The notes below the pieces were generated by a model. It was not told where the DNA came from and made no database searches. It worked only from the letters and a program-made list of their open reading frames with translations. Positions 1-8,202 of a stretch of 64,000 bases of DNA are shown piece by piece. Both the position numbers and the translations under genes were made by a program. The DNA comes from Chitiniphilus eburneus (lineage in GTDB: Bacteria; Pseudomonadota; Gammaproteobacteria; Burkholderiales; Chitinibacteraceae): assembly GCF_005048205.1 (NCBI RefSeq), contig NZ_SUMF01000002.1, positions 1 through 64,000 on the forward strand, read 5' to 3'. The first letter of the stretch is position 1; every line of letters begins with the position of its first letter.

Positions 1-277
1 CGCATCGGCTGTAATTTGTTAAAGATCGGTTGCTTCGGACACTGCGCTTTTGAAACCTGCTAAACTCTTCGTTTCGCCTCGTTCTGCGCTGTGTCTGCTG
101 CGGAGAAACCGAACTATACGGACGGCCCCTCATACCGTCAACACCCCGCTTCAACATTTTTGTCATCCGATGCTTAACTCGCTGATCGGCAAGCAGACAT
201 TACGTTGGCATCGGCACTGAAACCGGACATCCCAACAAACAGGCCGCCCATCCGGGCGGCCTGTTTGTTGTTCAGGC
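1..277. other. Non-coding left edge
   Basis: I find no gene with a convincing start or codon pattern in these bases. The only clear element is the terminator hairpin at 233-270. The rest could be the flank of a gene lying outside the window. Confidence 0.5.
233..270. terminator. Terminator-like hairpin after the RNA methyltransferase gene
   Basis: A perfect 17-bp inverted repeat (arms 233-249 and 254-270, loop ATCC) sits just past the stop codon of the minus-strand methyltransferase gene. Each strand ends in a T/G-rich run (TTTGTTG), so it could work in both directions. Confidence 0.8.
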
Positions 278-1780
278 TCAGCGATTCGAGCCTTCCACCA
301 GCTTGAATTCATACAAACGGCAATCGAGCGCACCGTTGTAGAGCGGCAGGCGGCGGGTGGCGGAAAGCCGGATCAGCTTGGGTACACGCAGGTCCGCAGT
401 GAACAGATAGGCGCGCCAGCCGGCGAAGTTGCGTTTGAGCGCGTCGCCCAGCCGCGGATAGAACTCGGCCAGCGCCTCCTGATCTTCCAGGCGTACCCCA
501 TAAGGCGGGTTGGCGATCAATACGCCGGATGCAGCAGGCGCCTGGGCATCCAATACATCACCGGTTCTGAGCTCGACATGTTCCGCCAGCCCGGCGGCGA
601 CCAGGTTCTCTCGCGTGGCGGCCACCGCCACGGCATCGCGATCGCTGCCGACAATGGGATGAGGCAGCGCCGGCAGTTCGTACGCGCGCGCTTCCTGTCG
701 CACGGCCTGCCATGCCTGCTCGTCGAACAATGCCAGCCGCTCGAATGCAAAACGGCGGTCACGCCCCGGCGCGCGCCGCATGGCCAATGATGCCGCTTCG
801 ATAAGAAACGTCCCGCTGCCACACATGGGATCGAACAATGCGCAATCGCCATGCCAGCCCGCCAGTTGCAGCAGGCCGGCAGCAAGATTCTCCCGCAACG
901 GTGCATCGACGTTTTGCTGACGATATCCCCGTTTGAACAGTGCCTCGCCCGAGGTATCGATATAGAGCGTGGCGGTACGGTCGGTGAGGAACAACTGGAT
1001 CCGCACATCCGGCGCCAGCGTATCCACGCTTGGCCGCTCCCCCGTAGCCGCGCGGAACACGTCGCAGATGGCATCCTTGATCTTGAGTGCAGCGAACTCG
1101 ATGCTGCGCAGCGGACTGCGTTGCGCGGTCACGCCGACCTTGATGGTGCGGCTCACCGGGAACAACGCCGGCCAGTCGATGCGGCCAGCCATGCGGAACA
1201 GGTCCGACTCGCTACGATAGGCGCGTTCGTCGATGCGCCACAGGATGCGGCTGGCGATCCGCGAGTGCAGATTGGCGGCATAGACCAGTTCCCAGCCACC
1301 GCTGAAGGCGACGCCGCCCTCGGTAGGACGAATATCCTGGGCGCCAATGGCTCTGAGTTCGTTGGCAAGCAGGGCTTCCAACCCGCGCGGGCTCGGCGCG
1401 AAGAACTGCTGGATGCCAGTAGCGGAAATGGCCTTGGGTTGGGCCGCCGGGCGCGGTGGGGCGGGCTTTGCCGCCGACATCCCCTGCACGCCGTGGCCAT
1501 CGTCCCCCCTGGGAACCTTGGGAGCGCGCGCCGGCTCGCCGCGATACTCGTTGCGCGGGCCACCACCCCGACTTTCAGTGCGCGACTCACTGGATGCGGC
1601 CCCTCCACGCGCTCCGCGCGGCGCTTCCATTTGTTCGCTCGCTCCCCCTTGTGGCGCAGTGGGTTTGAAATGGCCACGCGCACCGGGGCGGGTAGGACGT
1701 TTGCGAGCGTCGTCGGACGTGCTTCCGGGTTCTGCAAGGGGCTTGCCGGGCAGGGTGAGGGTCTTTTTCATTTCAGCCAT
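278..1780 (-). CDS. THUMP-domain class I SAM-dependent RNA methyltransferase (RlmL-like)
   Basis: This 500-residue protein should methylate guanine N2 in RNA, most likely 23S rRNA as the N-terminal half of E. coli RlmKL does. Residues 1-125 are a low-complexity Arg/Gly/Pro-rich extension. A THUMP RNA-binding region follows (about 125-275), then the methyltransferase fold with the SAM-binding motif DPMCGSGT (317-324) and the catalytic NPPY motif (424-427). The second RlmK methyltransferase half of the E. coli fusion is absent, which is common outside Enterobacteria. It begins 2 bases after the MmcQ/YjbR gene and is probably co-transcribed with it. The basic extension may add RNA affinity; that is inference. 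The family is clear, but the exact target base is not visible from sequence. Confidence 0.88.
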   Translation of the reverse strand: MAEMKKTLTLPGKPLAEPGSTSDDARKRPTRPGARGHFKPTAPQGGASEQMEAPRGARGGAASSESRTESRGGGPRNEYRGEPARAPKVPRGDDGHGVQGMSAAKPAPPRPAAQPKAISATGIQQFFAPSPRGLEALLANELRAIGAQDIRPTEGGVAFSGGWELVYAANLHSRIASRILWRIDERAYRSESDLFRMAGRIDWPALFPVSRTIKVGVTAQRSPLRSIEFAALKIKDAICDVFRAATGERPSVDTLAPDVRIQLFLTDRTATLYIDTSGEALFKRGYRQQNVDAPLRENLAAGLLQLAGWHGDCALFDPMCGSGTFLIEAASLAMRRAPGRDRRFAFERLALFDEQAWQAVRQEARAYELPALPHPIVGSDRDAVAVAATRENLVAAGLAEHVELRTGDVLDAQAPAASGVLIANPPYGVRLEDQEALAEFYPRLGDALKRNFAGWRAYLFTADLRVPKLIRLSATRRLPLYNGALDCRLYEFKLVEGSNR

Positions 1781-1782
1781 GG

Positions 1783-2130
1783 TTATTTGTCTTGCGGTAA
1801 CGCCGCGCGAGTCTTGGCAGGCAATCTGGCCCGGACCAAGCGATAGGAATCATGCATCAGTTCCAGCAACTGTGCGCTGGGCAGGATGTCGGCACTGTCG
1901 AGGGCGACCCAGTAGTAACGCGCCAGGTACGGCGCGGGATGCACCCCTGGTCGATCGGTCAGTTCAAGAAACCGTTCCGGCGCAACCTTGAGCGCGATCC
2001 TTCCGTGTTCCAGGCCATAGATGGCAAACATCTTGTCGCCCACCGAATAGACTTCGTTGCTACCCCACTTGATGTCTACCGTAGCGCCAGCCTGGGCAGC
2101 GCATTGCTCACGAAAGCGGGCGGGGGTCAT
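1783..2130 (-). CDS. MmcQ/YjbR family protein
   Basis: A 115-residue protein of the MmcQ/YjbR family, small single-domain proteins with a CyaY-like/double-wing DNA-binding fold and no settled function. Family hallmarks are visible: an N-terminal helix with a conserved Cys (FREQCAA), the strand pair around VYSVGDKMFAIYG, a KVAPERF segment, and the late PAPYLARYYWVAL segment. Length matches the family (about 110-120 residues). A strong AGGAGG ribosome-binding site lies 7 bases before the ATG. It is the first gene of a two-gene minus-strand unit with the RNA methyltransferase. The assignment is by motif pattern; no specific role can be inferred. Confidence 0.85.
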   Translation of the reverse strand: MTPARFREQCAAQAGATVDIKWGSNEVYSVGDKMFAIYGLEHGRIALKVAPERFLELTDRPGVHPAPYLARYYWVALDSADILPSAQLLELMHDSYRLVRARLPAKTRAALPQDK

Positions 2131-2666
2131 CGATATGCTTCCTCCTGAAGATGGCGCGATTATCCATGTTCAGCCCGCATGGTCACATGGGGATCGCACC
2201 CAGACGGACGGTCAATGAGTGATCCCAACCATTCGGCCGTTGCATGAGCCATGGAAGCATGATGCCCGCGCCATGCAGCCACCCGAAGTCGGGTTACCGC
2301 TGCACCGCATTCAGCCACTGAATTGGCTGTATTCATTAATGCGCACTGCGGCCGGTCATACGGCGCAGACGAATGGCAAAACAAGCGGTCAGTCGTTCCA
2401 TGACAACGCAAGCTATTCCCACTATTTATCGGCCCGCTCATAGTCCGTCAAATAAGGGAATTTTTCGCGCCATACCCTGTAAGCAATATTGATGCCTTGT
2501 TCTTTCCACCCATAGCCCTCACCGGGCTTGTGGTACCGAGCAACGCAGCATGGCCATTGCTCCGAGAAGTGGATTCGTTTCAAATGCCCGGAGCGCCAAA
2601 TTCGTCCATATAAAAACTTGAGTCGGCGCAGCCTCTGGAGCATCAAACAACAATTCAGGAGGCAGT
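2131..2666. other. Intergenic region between divergent genes, no supported gene
   Basis: These 536 bases separate the start of the MmcQ/YjbR gene from the start of the secreted chitin-binding protein, so both promoters should lie here. I could not pick a convincing -35/-10 pair for either. The strong ribosome-binding sites at the two edges are the only clear elements. A 74-codon open frame on the minus strand (2422-2646) has no recognisable family and no good ribosome-binding site. Confidence 0.5.
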
Positions 2667-4478
2667 ATGAGCATTAAACTCAAAGTTATCACCGCCAGTT
2701 TATTGTTGTCCGGACTGGCCGGCTCGGCCATGGCGGCAAAACAATTGACCGTCAACGAATTCCAGCAATTGTTGCCGGCAAGCGGATATCGCATTGATCT
2801 GGGTGACAAGATCACCGTCAATTATCACTGCGACATCAAGGCCGACGGCGAAAAGTTCATCCTGAACGAAAGTAGCTGCGACCAACGCAACATCGATTTC
2901 AAGCGCGATTACGCTGCCGTCGCAAACCTTGGCATCCTGGGCAAGCCATCCACATCCAGCATTGTCGAGCACAAGCTCTGGGCCATGGCATTCGCCCACG
3001 CTGCGTTCAACAGCATGGTCCTCATGCAGTATGGCCTGAACAAGCCCGGCGGCACCTTCGACCTGTCCAAGCCCTTCGGCACCGGCGAATACTTCGGTGA
3101 CTACTTCATGCGCAACATGGGGCCCAACTACTACCTGTCGAAGGGCCTTCAGGAATCGTCACTCGGCAATGACCTGCCCAAGAACGGCATGGGCGTGGGC
3201 GATGACGACGGCGTTCTGCAAATCGAGTATCCGGGTAGCGGCTTCGCCGAACTCCAGGGTGCGGGCTTTGGTGGCTTCCCGGCCATTTTCGCGCCGATGA
3301 ACCCGGAAGCCGTGCTGAGCTCGAACAATGGCCCCGCACGCAACATCCTGGGCTCGGCGGCTGCTTCGGCGTACTACAACGCCTCGGCGACCGGTATCAA
3401 CACCGGCTCGCTCTCCTGGAGCCAGACCGCCGAGGGCCTTGCCCAATCCGGCAACCGCATCCATCAGTTCATCCAGGGTGCGAAGGATCCGGATGCGCTG
3501 TCCATCATGCTGAGCTTTATGTACAACCGCGGCCCCTACGCGGCCAAAGATCAGCCGATGAAGGATAACGCCACCTTCGACCGTTGCATGAACGTCACCG
3601 ACCTCGTCAACGACTGGACCTGCTTCACCAAGCAAAACGACTTCGGCACACGATATGTCCGCCAGATTCCCAATGTCGCCAAGCAATTGGGCAATGCTCC
3701 GACCAAGTATGAGGAGCGGTTCAGCTGGTCAGACATCTCGGCCTATCTGGAGTTGCTGGAGAACTACGGCTATTACTCCACCGAGGCCATGTCGAAGATC
3801 CGCCCGAATGCGCAGAATGTGTTCAATGCGGCCGCCAAGAATGGGACGATCAGCTATCGCGAGGATTTTGGTCGTATCGTCGAGGTCGTGCTGACCACGG
3901 TACCGGTCAAGACCTTTGCCCAGGGCGTCAACGATCCGGATACGGAAACCACTGGCAGCGGTATCAAGCCGGGCGAAACCTGCCAGGGTGAGTGGAGCGC
4001 CAAGCTCATTTACGATACCCCGGGGATGGTGGTGTCGCACAACGGGCAAAACTGGAAATCCGGCTATTGGACCCAGAACAACGAGCCGGGCGCGGATGAA
4101 TACGGTCCCTGGACAGCAACCACCGAGTGCGGCGGCACCCTGCCGGTGACGCCGGTCCCCACCGTCACGCCGACACCGACCACGGTGCCGACTCCGACAC
4201 CCGCGCCGGTGACCCCGACGCCGGAACCGGTAACCCCGACTCCCGCGCCGGTAACGCCAACGCCAGCGCCGGTCGTGCCTACCCCGGAACCTACGGTAGC
4301 ACCCAAGTCGCTGACCGGCTGCGCACCCGCGTGGAATAGCACCGCCACCTACGCGACCCCCAACAACAGCGTGAGTCTCGACGGCCGTAACTATCAGAAC
4401 AAGTGGTGGACCAAGGGTGACAATCCCACCCAATCAGGCGAATGGGGTGTCTGGAAGGACGTGGGCAGCTGCAACTGA
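2667..4478 (+). CDS. Secreted lysozyme-fold-like protein with two chitin-binding (CBM5/12) modules
   Basis: A 603-residue exported protein that probably acts on chitin or peptidoglycan. A Sec signal peptide covers residues 1-23 (cleavage after AMA). The large N-terminal domain (about 25-420) is not a standard GH18 or GH19 chitinase. QESSLGN (Glu163) followed by DDDGVLQIE (from residue 179) resembles the catalytic Glu and G-L-M-Q block of lytic transglycosylases and GH23-type enzymes, so a lysozyme-like fold is my inference. Two aromatic-rich CBM5/12-like modules follow (about 435-490 and 549-603, the second with YQNKWWTKGDNP), joined by a Pro/Thr linker. AGGAGG lies 4 bases before the ATG and a strong terminator follows. 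It is convergent with mksB and not functionally tied to its neighbours. Confidence 0.8.
   Translation: MSIKLKVITASLLLSGLAGSAMAAKQLTVNEFQQLLPASGYRIDLGDKITVNYHCDIKADGEKFILNESSCDQRNIDFKRDYAAVANLGILGKPSTSSIVEHKLWAMAFAHAAFNSMVLMQYGLNKPGGTFDLSKPFGTGEYFGDYFMRNMGPNYYLSKGLQESSLGNDLPKNGMGVGDDDGVLQIEYPGSGFAELQGAGFGGFPAIFAPMNPEAVLSSNNGPARNILGSAAASAYYNASATGINTGSLSWSQTAEGLAQSGNRIHQFIQGAKDPDALSIMLSFMYNRGPYAAKDQPMKDNATFDRCMNVTDLVNDWTCFTKQNDFGTRYVRQIPNVAKQLGNAPTKYEERFSWSDISAYLELLENYGYYSTEAMSKIRPNAQNVFNAAAKNGTISYREDFGRIVEVVLTTVPVKTFAQGVNDPDTETTGSGIKPGETCQGEWSAKLIYDTPGMVVSHNGQNWKSGYWTQNNEPGADEYGPWTATTECGGTLPVTPVPTVTPTPTTVPTPTPAPVTPTPEPVTPTPAPVTPTPAPVVPTPEPTVAPKSLTGCAPAWNSTATYATPNNSVSLDGRNYQNKWWTKGDNPTQSGEWGVWKDVGSCN
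4138..4308 (+). repeat. Pro/Thr linker-encoding short repeats
   Basis: Imperfect short repeats built on CCGAC(T/G)CC and GCGCCGGTAACG encode the Pro-Thr-Pro-Ala/Glu-Pro-Val linker between the two carbohydrate-binding modules. Such linkers keep binding modules flexible and vary in length by slippage. Confidence 0.75.
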
Positions 4479-4517
4479 TCCAGCCCATCGGCATCGCCGC
4501 CTTGGCGATCCGCAATG

Positions 4518-4545
4518 AAAAGCCCCCAGCGATGGGGGCTTTTTT
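4518..4545. terminator. Rho-independent terminator after the chitin-binding protein gene
   Basis: AAAAGCCCCC, loop AGCGAT, GGGGGCTTTT followed by more T residues. The A-tract on the other side means it could also serve the convergent mksB transcript. Confidence 0.9.
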
Positions 4546-4609
4546 GGAGGGCCTTGCTTCCGATTTTCATCCGCCCATCCCGACACCATCAGCGGGATAA
4601 GGCCAGGCA

Positions 4610-7411
4610 TCAGGCGTGAATACGCCGTCTCGTCTGCGCGATCACCGGCGCCCAGGTTTCGCCGGCCTGCTTCTTGCGCGTGGTAAGCGTCAGTTCGCTC
4701 GGACCATAGACGTTGGTGTTGTGCGTCAGCGGCGTAGTGATCAGGTACTGCGCCTGCGTGGCCTTGAGGAACCCACCGACGCGGTCGATGTTGAAGATAT
4801 CCAGGTGGGCAAACGGCTCATCGATAAAGACGAAACCACTGGGGTTGGCGTCATCCATCATCAGGCCGATCAGCAGGATCAGCGATTTCATCACCTGCTG
4901 ACCGCCGGATGCCTCGCCGTCATTCAATCCCATCATGCCTTTCTGGTCGAAATTGAAGCGCGCCGACAACCCCGCCTGCGCCAGAGTCAGGTCGTCGTTG
5001 TCCAGTTGCGGTAACTCCAGTTCGACCTCGATGCCTGCCAGTTCGCCCAGGCGTTTCACGTTCCGGCCATAGGCCCGCACCGTCGCCTTGAGTTTGTTGA
5101 TGTAGGCGGCGCGCGCCTCATCGGTCAGTTGTCCGGTGCGCTCCACTTCGCTGCGATGTAGTTGGGTATCGCGTCCCAGCGCGGCGTAGTCTTCGGCCAG
5201 CTTGTCGCGCCGCGCGACGATGGTGGGATCGGTTTCCCATTCGCTTTGCGCCAACCGGGTACGCTCGCGTTCGATCAGGTGCTGTACTTCGCGCACGCTG
5301 CCGTATTCCTCACGCATCGCTTTCAAGGCGCTCGGTGTTTTCAGGTCTTCGCCCAGCGCCGCCTTGCTCTGCCGCAGCGCACGAACCTGGCGGCTTTGTT
5401 CGTCGCGTTGTCGGGTAAGTTGTTCCAGCAGCCCATTCACCTGGGCCTCCAGCCGGATACGTTGATCCTTGCTGCGCTCGAATTGCACACGGCCTTCCTC
5501 GCGCGCATTGCGTGTTTCTTCCCAGGCAGCCTGCGCGGCCGCCAGCGCGGCACCGGCCTGTTGGGCGCGGCTTTCCTCCTCCGGCCAGCGCGCGGCCACC
5601 GCGGCGAACTCGTCCTGGCGCGCGGCCAGTTGTACCACGGCCTGCATGCCCATCAACGACTGCTGCAAGGTCGAAGCTTCGCGCTCCAGTTCGATCAAAT
5701 GGCTTTCGTCGGCCAGGATGCGTTCGTTGAGGTCGCGCAGGCGGCGGCTGACTTCGGCCAGCCGGGTATGGCGCGCCGCTTCGCCAAAGGCGTAATCGCT
5801 GACCTTGGCCGAGATGTCGCGCGCGCCGCGTCGTTCCTTGTGGTAACCCTCGCGGGTGATCCAGTCGCCGTCGAGCTTGTTGCCTTCGGCCACCGATTTG
5901 GCGCGCTGGGTACGATTGAGCAGCCCGATCAGCCAGCCCGGCGCATCCGCCTTGAAATCGACGATTTCCAGAATGCTGTTGCGCAGCACGCCAGCCACCG
6001 CCTCGCGCTCCGGCACCACAAAGTGCCGGTAGCGCAGTTGCTGGCCGATTTCCCATGCACGCTGCCGATCACTGGCGCGGTTGAGCAGGATGATGTGGCG
6101 ATAGGGGGCCAGCAGCGCTTCGACCGCATCCTGCCAACTGTTGTCGCGCACTTCGACGATCTCGGTCAGCAACTGGTGCCCGATGCCGGCCTCATCCAGT
6201 GCCGCGCGCATGGCGCGTACGAACTCGGGATGTGGCTGCCGGCCCTGCTGCAAGGCAAACTGGCTTTCCGCCAATTGCTGCCGCTCATCCTTCATATCCT
6301 TCAGCGCCTGCCGCAACTGGGCGGCCTCTTCCTTTCGCGTGCCCAGGCGGTCGTTCAGCGCAACAGCATCGGCACCGTGCTCCAGCTCGGCCAGTTGCCG
6401 CAGGCGTTCGGCTTCCTTCATCGTCTTTTCGCTGTCGCGTGCCGCGTCACGCGCCACCTGGAAGGTGGCAAAGGCGGCGTCGTAATCGGCACGGGCCGCC
6501 TGTTCCTGCGCCAGCGCCGCAACCTGGCGCTCATCGACGGCACGGAAATCCGCATCAGCCACATCCAGTTCGTCCTGGCGCTGCCGCAACCCGCGGCGCG
6601 CGCCCTTGAACTGGCCGATGTACCCGCGCAGCGCTTCCCATTGCTCCATGTAGCGCAGTGCCGGAATCGCGGTACTCTCCAGGCGGTCGATATCGCCCTG
6701 CAACGACCGCCACTCCAGATAGTTGTTGGCACGCAGCTTCAGTCGCTCCACGTCCAGGCCCAGCTGCGCCATCTGCTGCTCCATCTTGGACAGCTCGCCT
6801 TCGGCCTCCTTCAGCCGAACCTTGGCTTCGGCATAGTGATCCAGCACCTGCTTGTCGCCGAATACCTGGAACACCAGGTCGAGCAGCGCCTTAGGGCTGT
6901 ACTCGCACATCTTGTCGGTGTCGCCCTGCTCCAGTGCCAGCACTTCGGCAATGGCGGGTGTCAGCCCGGCCTGCTCCAGCCGGCGCTTGTACTCGTTCAC
7001 GCCCAGCCACTGCAACTGACTTTCGGTTTCGACATTCAGCGTGATATCGCCTTCGCCGATGGCGTACTGCCGCACCCAGTCGCCCCCTTGCTTGCGAATC
7101 CGGCAGAACAACGTCACCACTTCACTGGTGGCGGGGAAAAACAGATAGGGAAACAGCCCGCCGCCGCTGCGGCGGGGGTTGTTCACCACGCCGCGCAACC
7201 ACGCGTAGTTTTCGCGGTTGTTACGCACATAGCGTTTGTAGTCGCGCCGGCCAGAGCATTTCAGGGCCAGCAGCGTGCGCAGAGCATCGAGCAGTGTGGT
7301 CTTGCCCGAGCCATTGGGGCCGACGATGGTGACGATCTGGGCATCCAGTGGCACGCGGATGGCGCGCCAGAAATCCCAGTGGATCATTTCGAGTTCGCGG
7401 ATCTGGAACAT
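4610..7411 (-). CDS. mksB: MksB-type SMC-like condensin ATPase
   Basis: A 933-residue SMC-like ATPase, the motor of an MksBEF condensin that loads on DNA and probably extrudes loops for chromosome organisation or plasmid restriction. Visible parts: Walker A GPNGSGKT (31-38) in an N-terminal head, a long Glu/Arg/Gln-rich coiled coil interrupted by a central hinge-like region (about 385-560), then the signature motif ASGGQQ (834-839), Walker B FVFIDE (860-865) and the HLD D-loop (869-871). The length is close to known MksB proteins and far below MukB (about 1480). It is the last gene of mksF-mksE-mksB, starting 67 bases after mksE. SbcC or RecN were considered, but the two upstream partner genes and their order point to Mks. 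Confidence 0.85.
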   Translation of the reverse strand: MFQIRELEMIHWDFWRAIRVPLDAQIVTIVGPNGSGKTTLLDALRTLLALKCSGRRDYKRYVRNNRENYAWLRGVVNNPRRSGGGLFPYLFFPATSEVVTLFCRIRKQGGDWVRQYAIGEGDITLNVETESQLQWLGVNEYKRRLEQAGLTPAIAEVLALEQGDTDKMCEYSPKALLDLVFQVFGDKQVLDHYAEAKVRLKEAEGELSKMEQQMAQLGLDVERLKLRANNYLEWRSLQGDIDRLESTAIPALRYMEQWEALRGYIGQFKGARRGLRQRQDELDVADADFRAVDERQVAALAQEQAARADYDAAFATFQVARDAARDSEKTMKEAERLRQLAELEHGADAVALNDRLGTRKEEAAQLRQALKDMKDERQQLAESQFALQQGRQPHPEFVRAMRAALDEAGIGHQLLTEIVEVRDNSWQDAVEALLAPYRHIILLNRASDRQRAWEIGQQLRYRHFVVPEREAVAGVLRNSILEIVDFKADAPGWLIGLLNRTQRAKSVAEGNKLDGDWITREGYHKERRGARDISAKVSDYAFGEAARHTRLAEVSRRLRDLNERILADESHLIELEREASTLQQSLMGMQAVVQLAARQDEFAAVAARWPEEESRAQQAGAALAAAQAAWEETRNAREEGRVQFERSKDQRIRLEAQVNGLLEQLTRQRDEQSRQVRALRQSKAALGEDLKTPSALKAMREEYGSVREVQHLIERERTRLAQSEWETDPTIVARRDKLAEDYAALGRDTQLHRSEVERTGQLTDEARAAYINKLKATVRAYGRNVKRLGELAGIEVELELPQLDNDDLTLAQAGLSARFNFDQKGMMGLNDGEASGGQQVMKSLILLIGLMMDDANPSGFVFIDEPFAHLDIFNIDRVGGFLKATQAQYLITTPLTHNTNVYGPSELTLTTRKKQAGETWAPVIAQTRRRIHA

Positions 7412-7478
7412 CAGGCTTCCTTGGCTGGCGCGCTGCGTGCCGGTCGGTCGCGCAGGTCGCCGTCAATCTTCGAGGGGG

Positions 7479-8168
7479 TCACACTTCCAGTTCGGCGTCG
7501 GTATCGAGCGCGTCTTCGTCGGCCTCGACCGCGATCCGCGTGCCCGACAGCTTCAGCACTTCGCCCAATGCGCCTTCGATGATGCGCGGCGCGAGCTTGG
7601 CGTAGTCGATCATCAGGTCGAGCAGCGGGCCTTCGTGGATCATCTTGTTGCGGCGGATGACGAAGCCCAGTTTGGCCAGTTGCCCCAGGTTCATCGAGAA
7701 GCGCGCCTTGCCGCCCAGCTTCTTGCCGAAATCGGCGTAGATCGCATCTTCCGGCACGCCGAGGGCGATTTCCTCGCCATGGGCAATCGGCTTCTGCTCG
7801 CCAAACATGTCCGATTGCGTGTCGCCGGCACTGGCGGCGCGGGCAATCTGTCGTTCGCGCTTGGGCAGGATGATCAGCGCCCACAACACCACCAGCAGTG
7901 CGATGGCATCGCGCGGCAGACCCATATTGTTCGACAGCCAGTTTTCGCCTTCGCCGAACACCCAATCTTCCATCTCCGGCTTCAGACCGATGGCAATGTA
8001 TTCGGCGTAGGGATTTTCCAGCAATTGCATGCCACATTCGTGCAACCGGTGTTCCAGGCTTTCGCGGAATGCTTCGTCGATCAGCGCACGGCGTGCCAGC
8101 GGATCGCGGCGCGAAATGAAGCGATGCGCCAGCAGACGCGCCACCAATATATTCAGTGCTTGGTCCAT
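7479..8168 (-). CDS. mksE: MksE-type condensin subunit
   Basis: A 229-residue protein in the position and size range of MksE (JetB/MukE-like), the winged-helix KITE subunit that bridges the kleisin and the SMC heads. The sequence shows no enzyme motif. It is helical with an internal apolar stretch (IALLVVLWALIILPK, about 105-119) and an acidic C-terminus, as expected for an accessory subunit. The start is the ATG of MDQALNIL, 34 bases after mksF. The call depends mainly on lying between a kleisin-like gene and an MksB-like ATPase. Taken alone, the protein would be called hypothetical. Confidence 0.75.
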   Translation of the reverse strand: MDQALNILVARLLAHRFISRRDPLARRALIDEAFRESLEHRLHECGMQLLENPYAEYIAIGLKPEMEDWVFGEGENWLSNNMGLPRDAIALLVVLWALIILPKRERQIARAASAGDTQSDMFGEQKPIAHGEEIALGVPEDAIYADFGKKLGGKARFSMNLGQLAKLGFVIRRNKMIHEGPLLDLMIDYAKLAPRIIEGALGEVLKLSGTRIAVEADEDALDTDAELEV

Positions 8169-8202
8169 CGGATCTCGTGGGGACAGGTGCGCGAAGCGCG
8201 AT

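Noticed and set aside
2422-2646. A 74-codon minus-strand open frame in the 2.1-2.7 kb gap
   Set aside because: No family resemblance and no good ribosome-binding site; composition looks intergenic.
5162-7582. An 806-codon open frame antisense to mksB
   Set aside because: It mirrors the GC-rich third positions of mksB, resembles no protein family and has no suitable start context.
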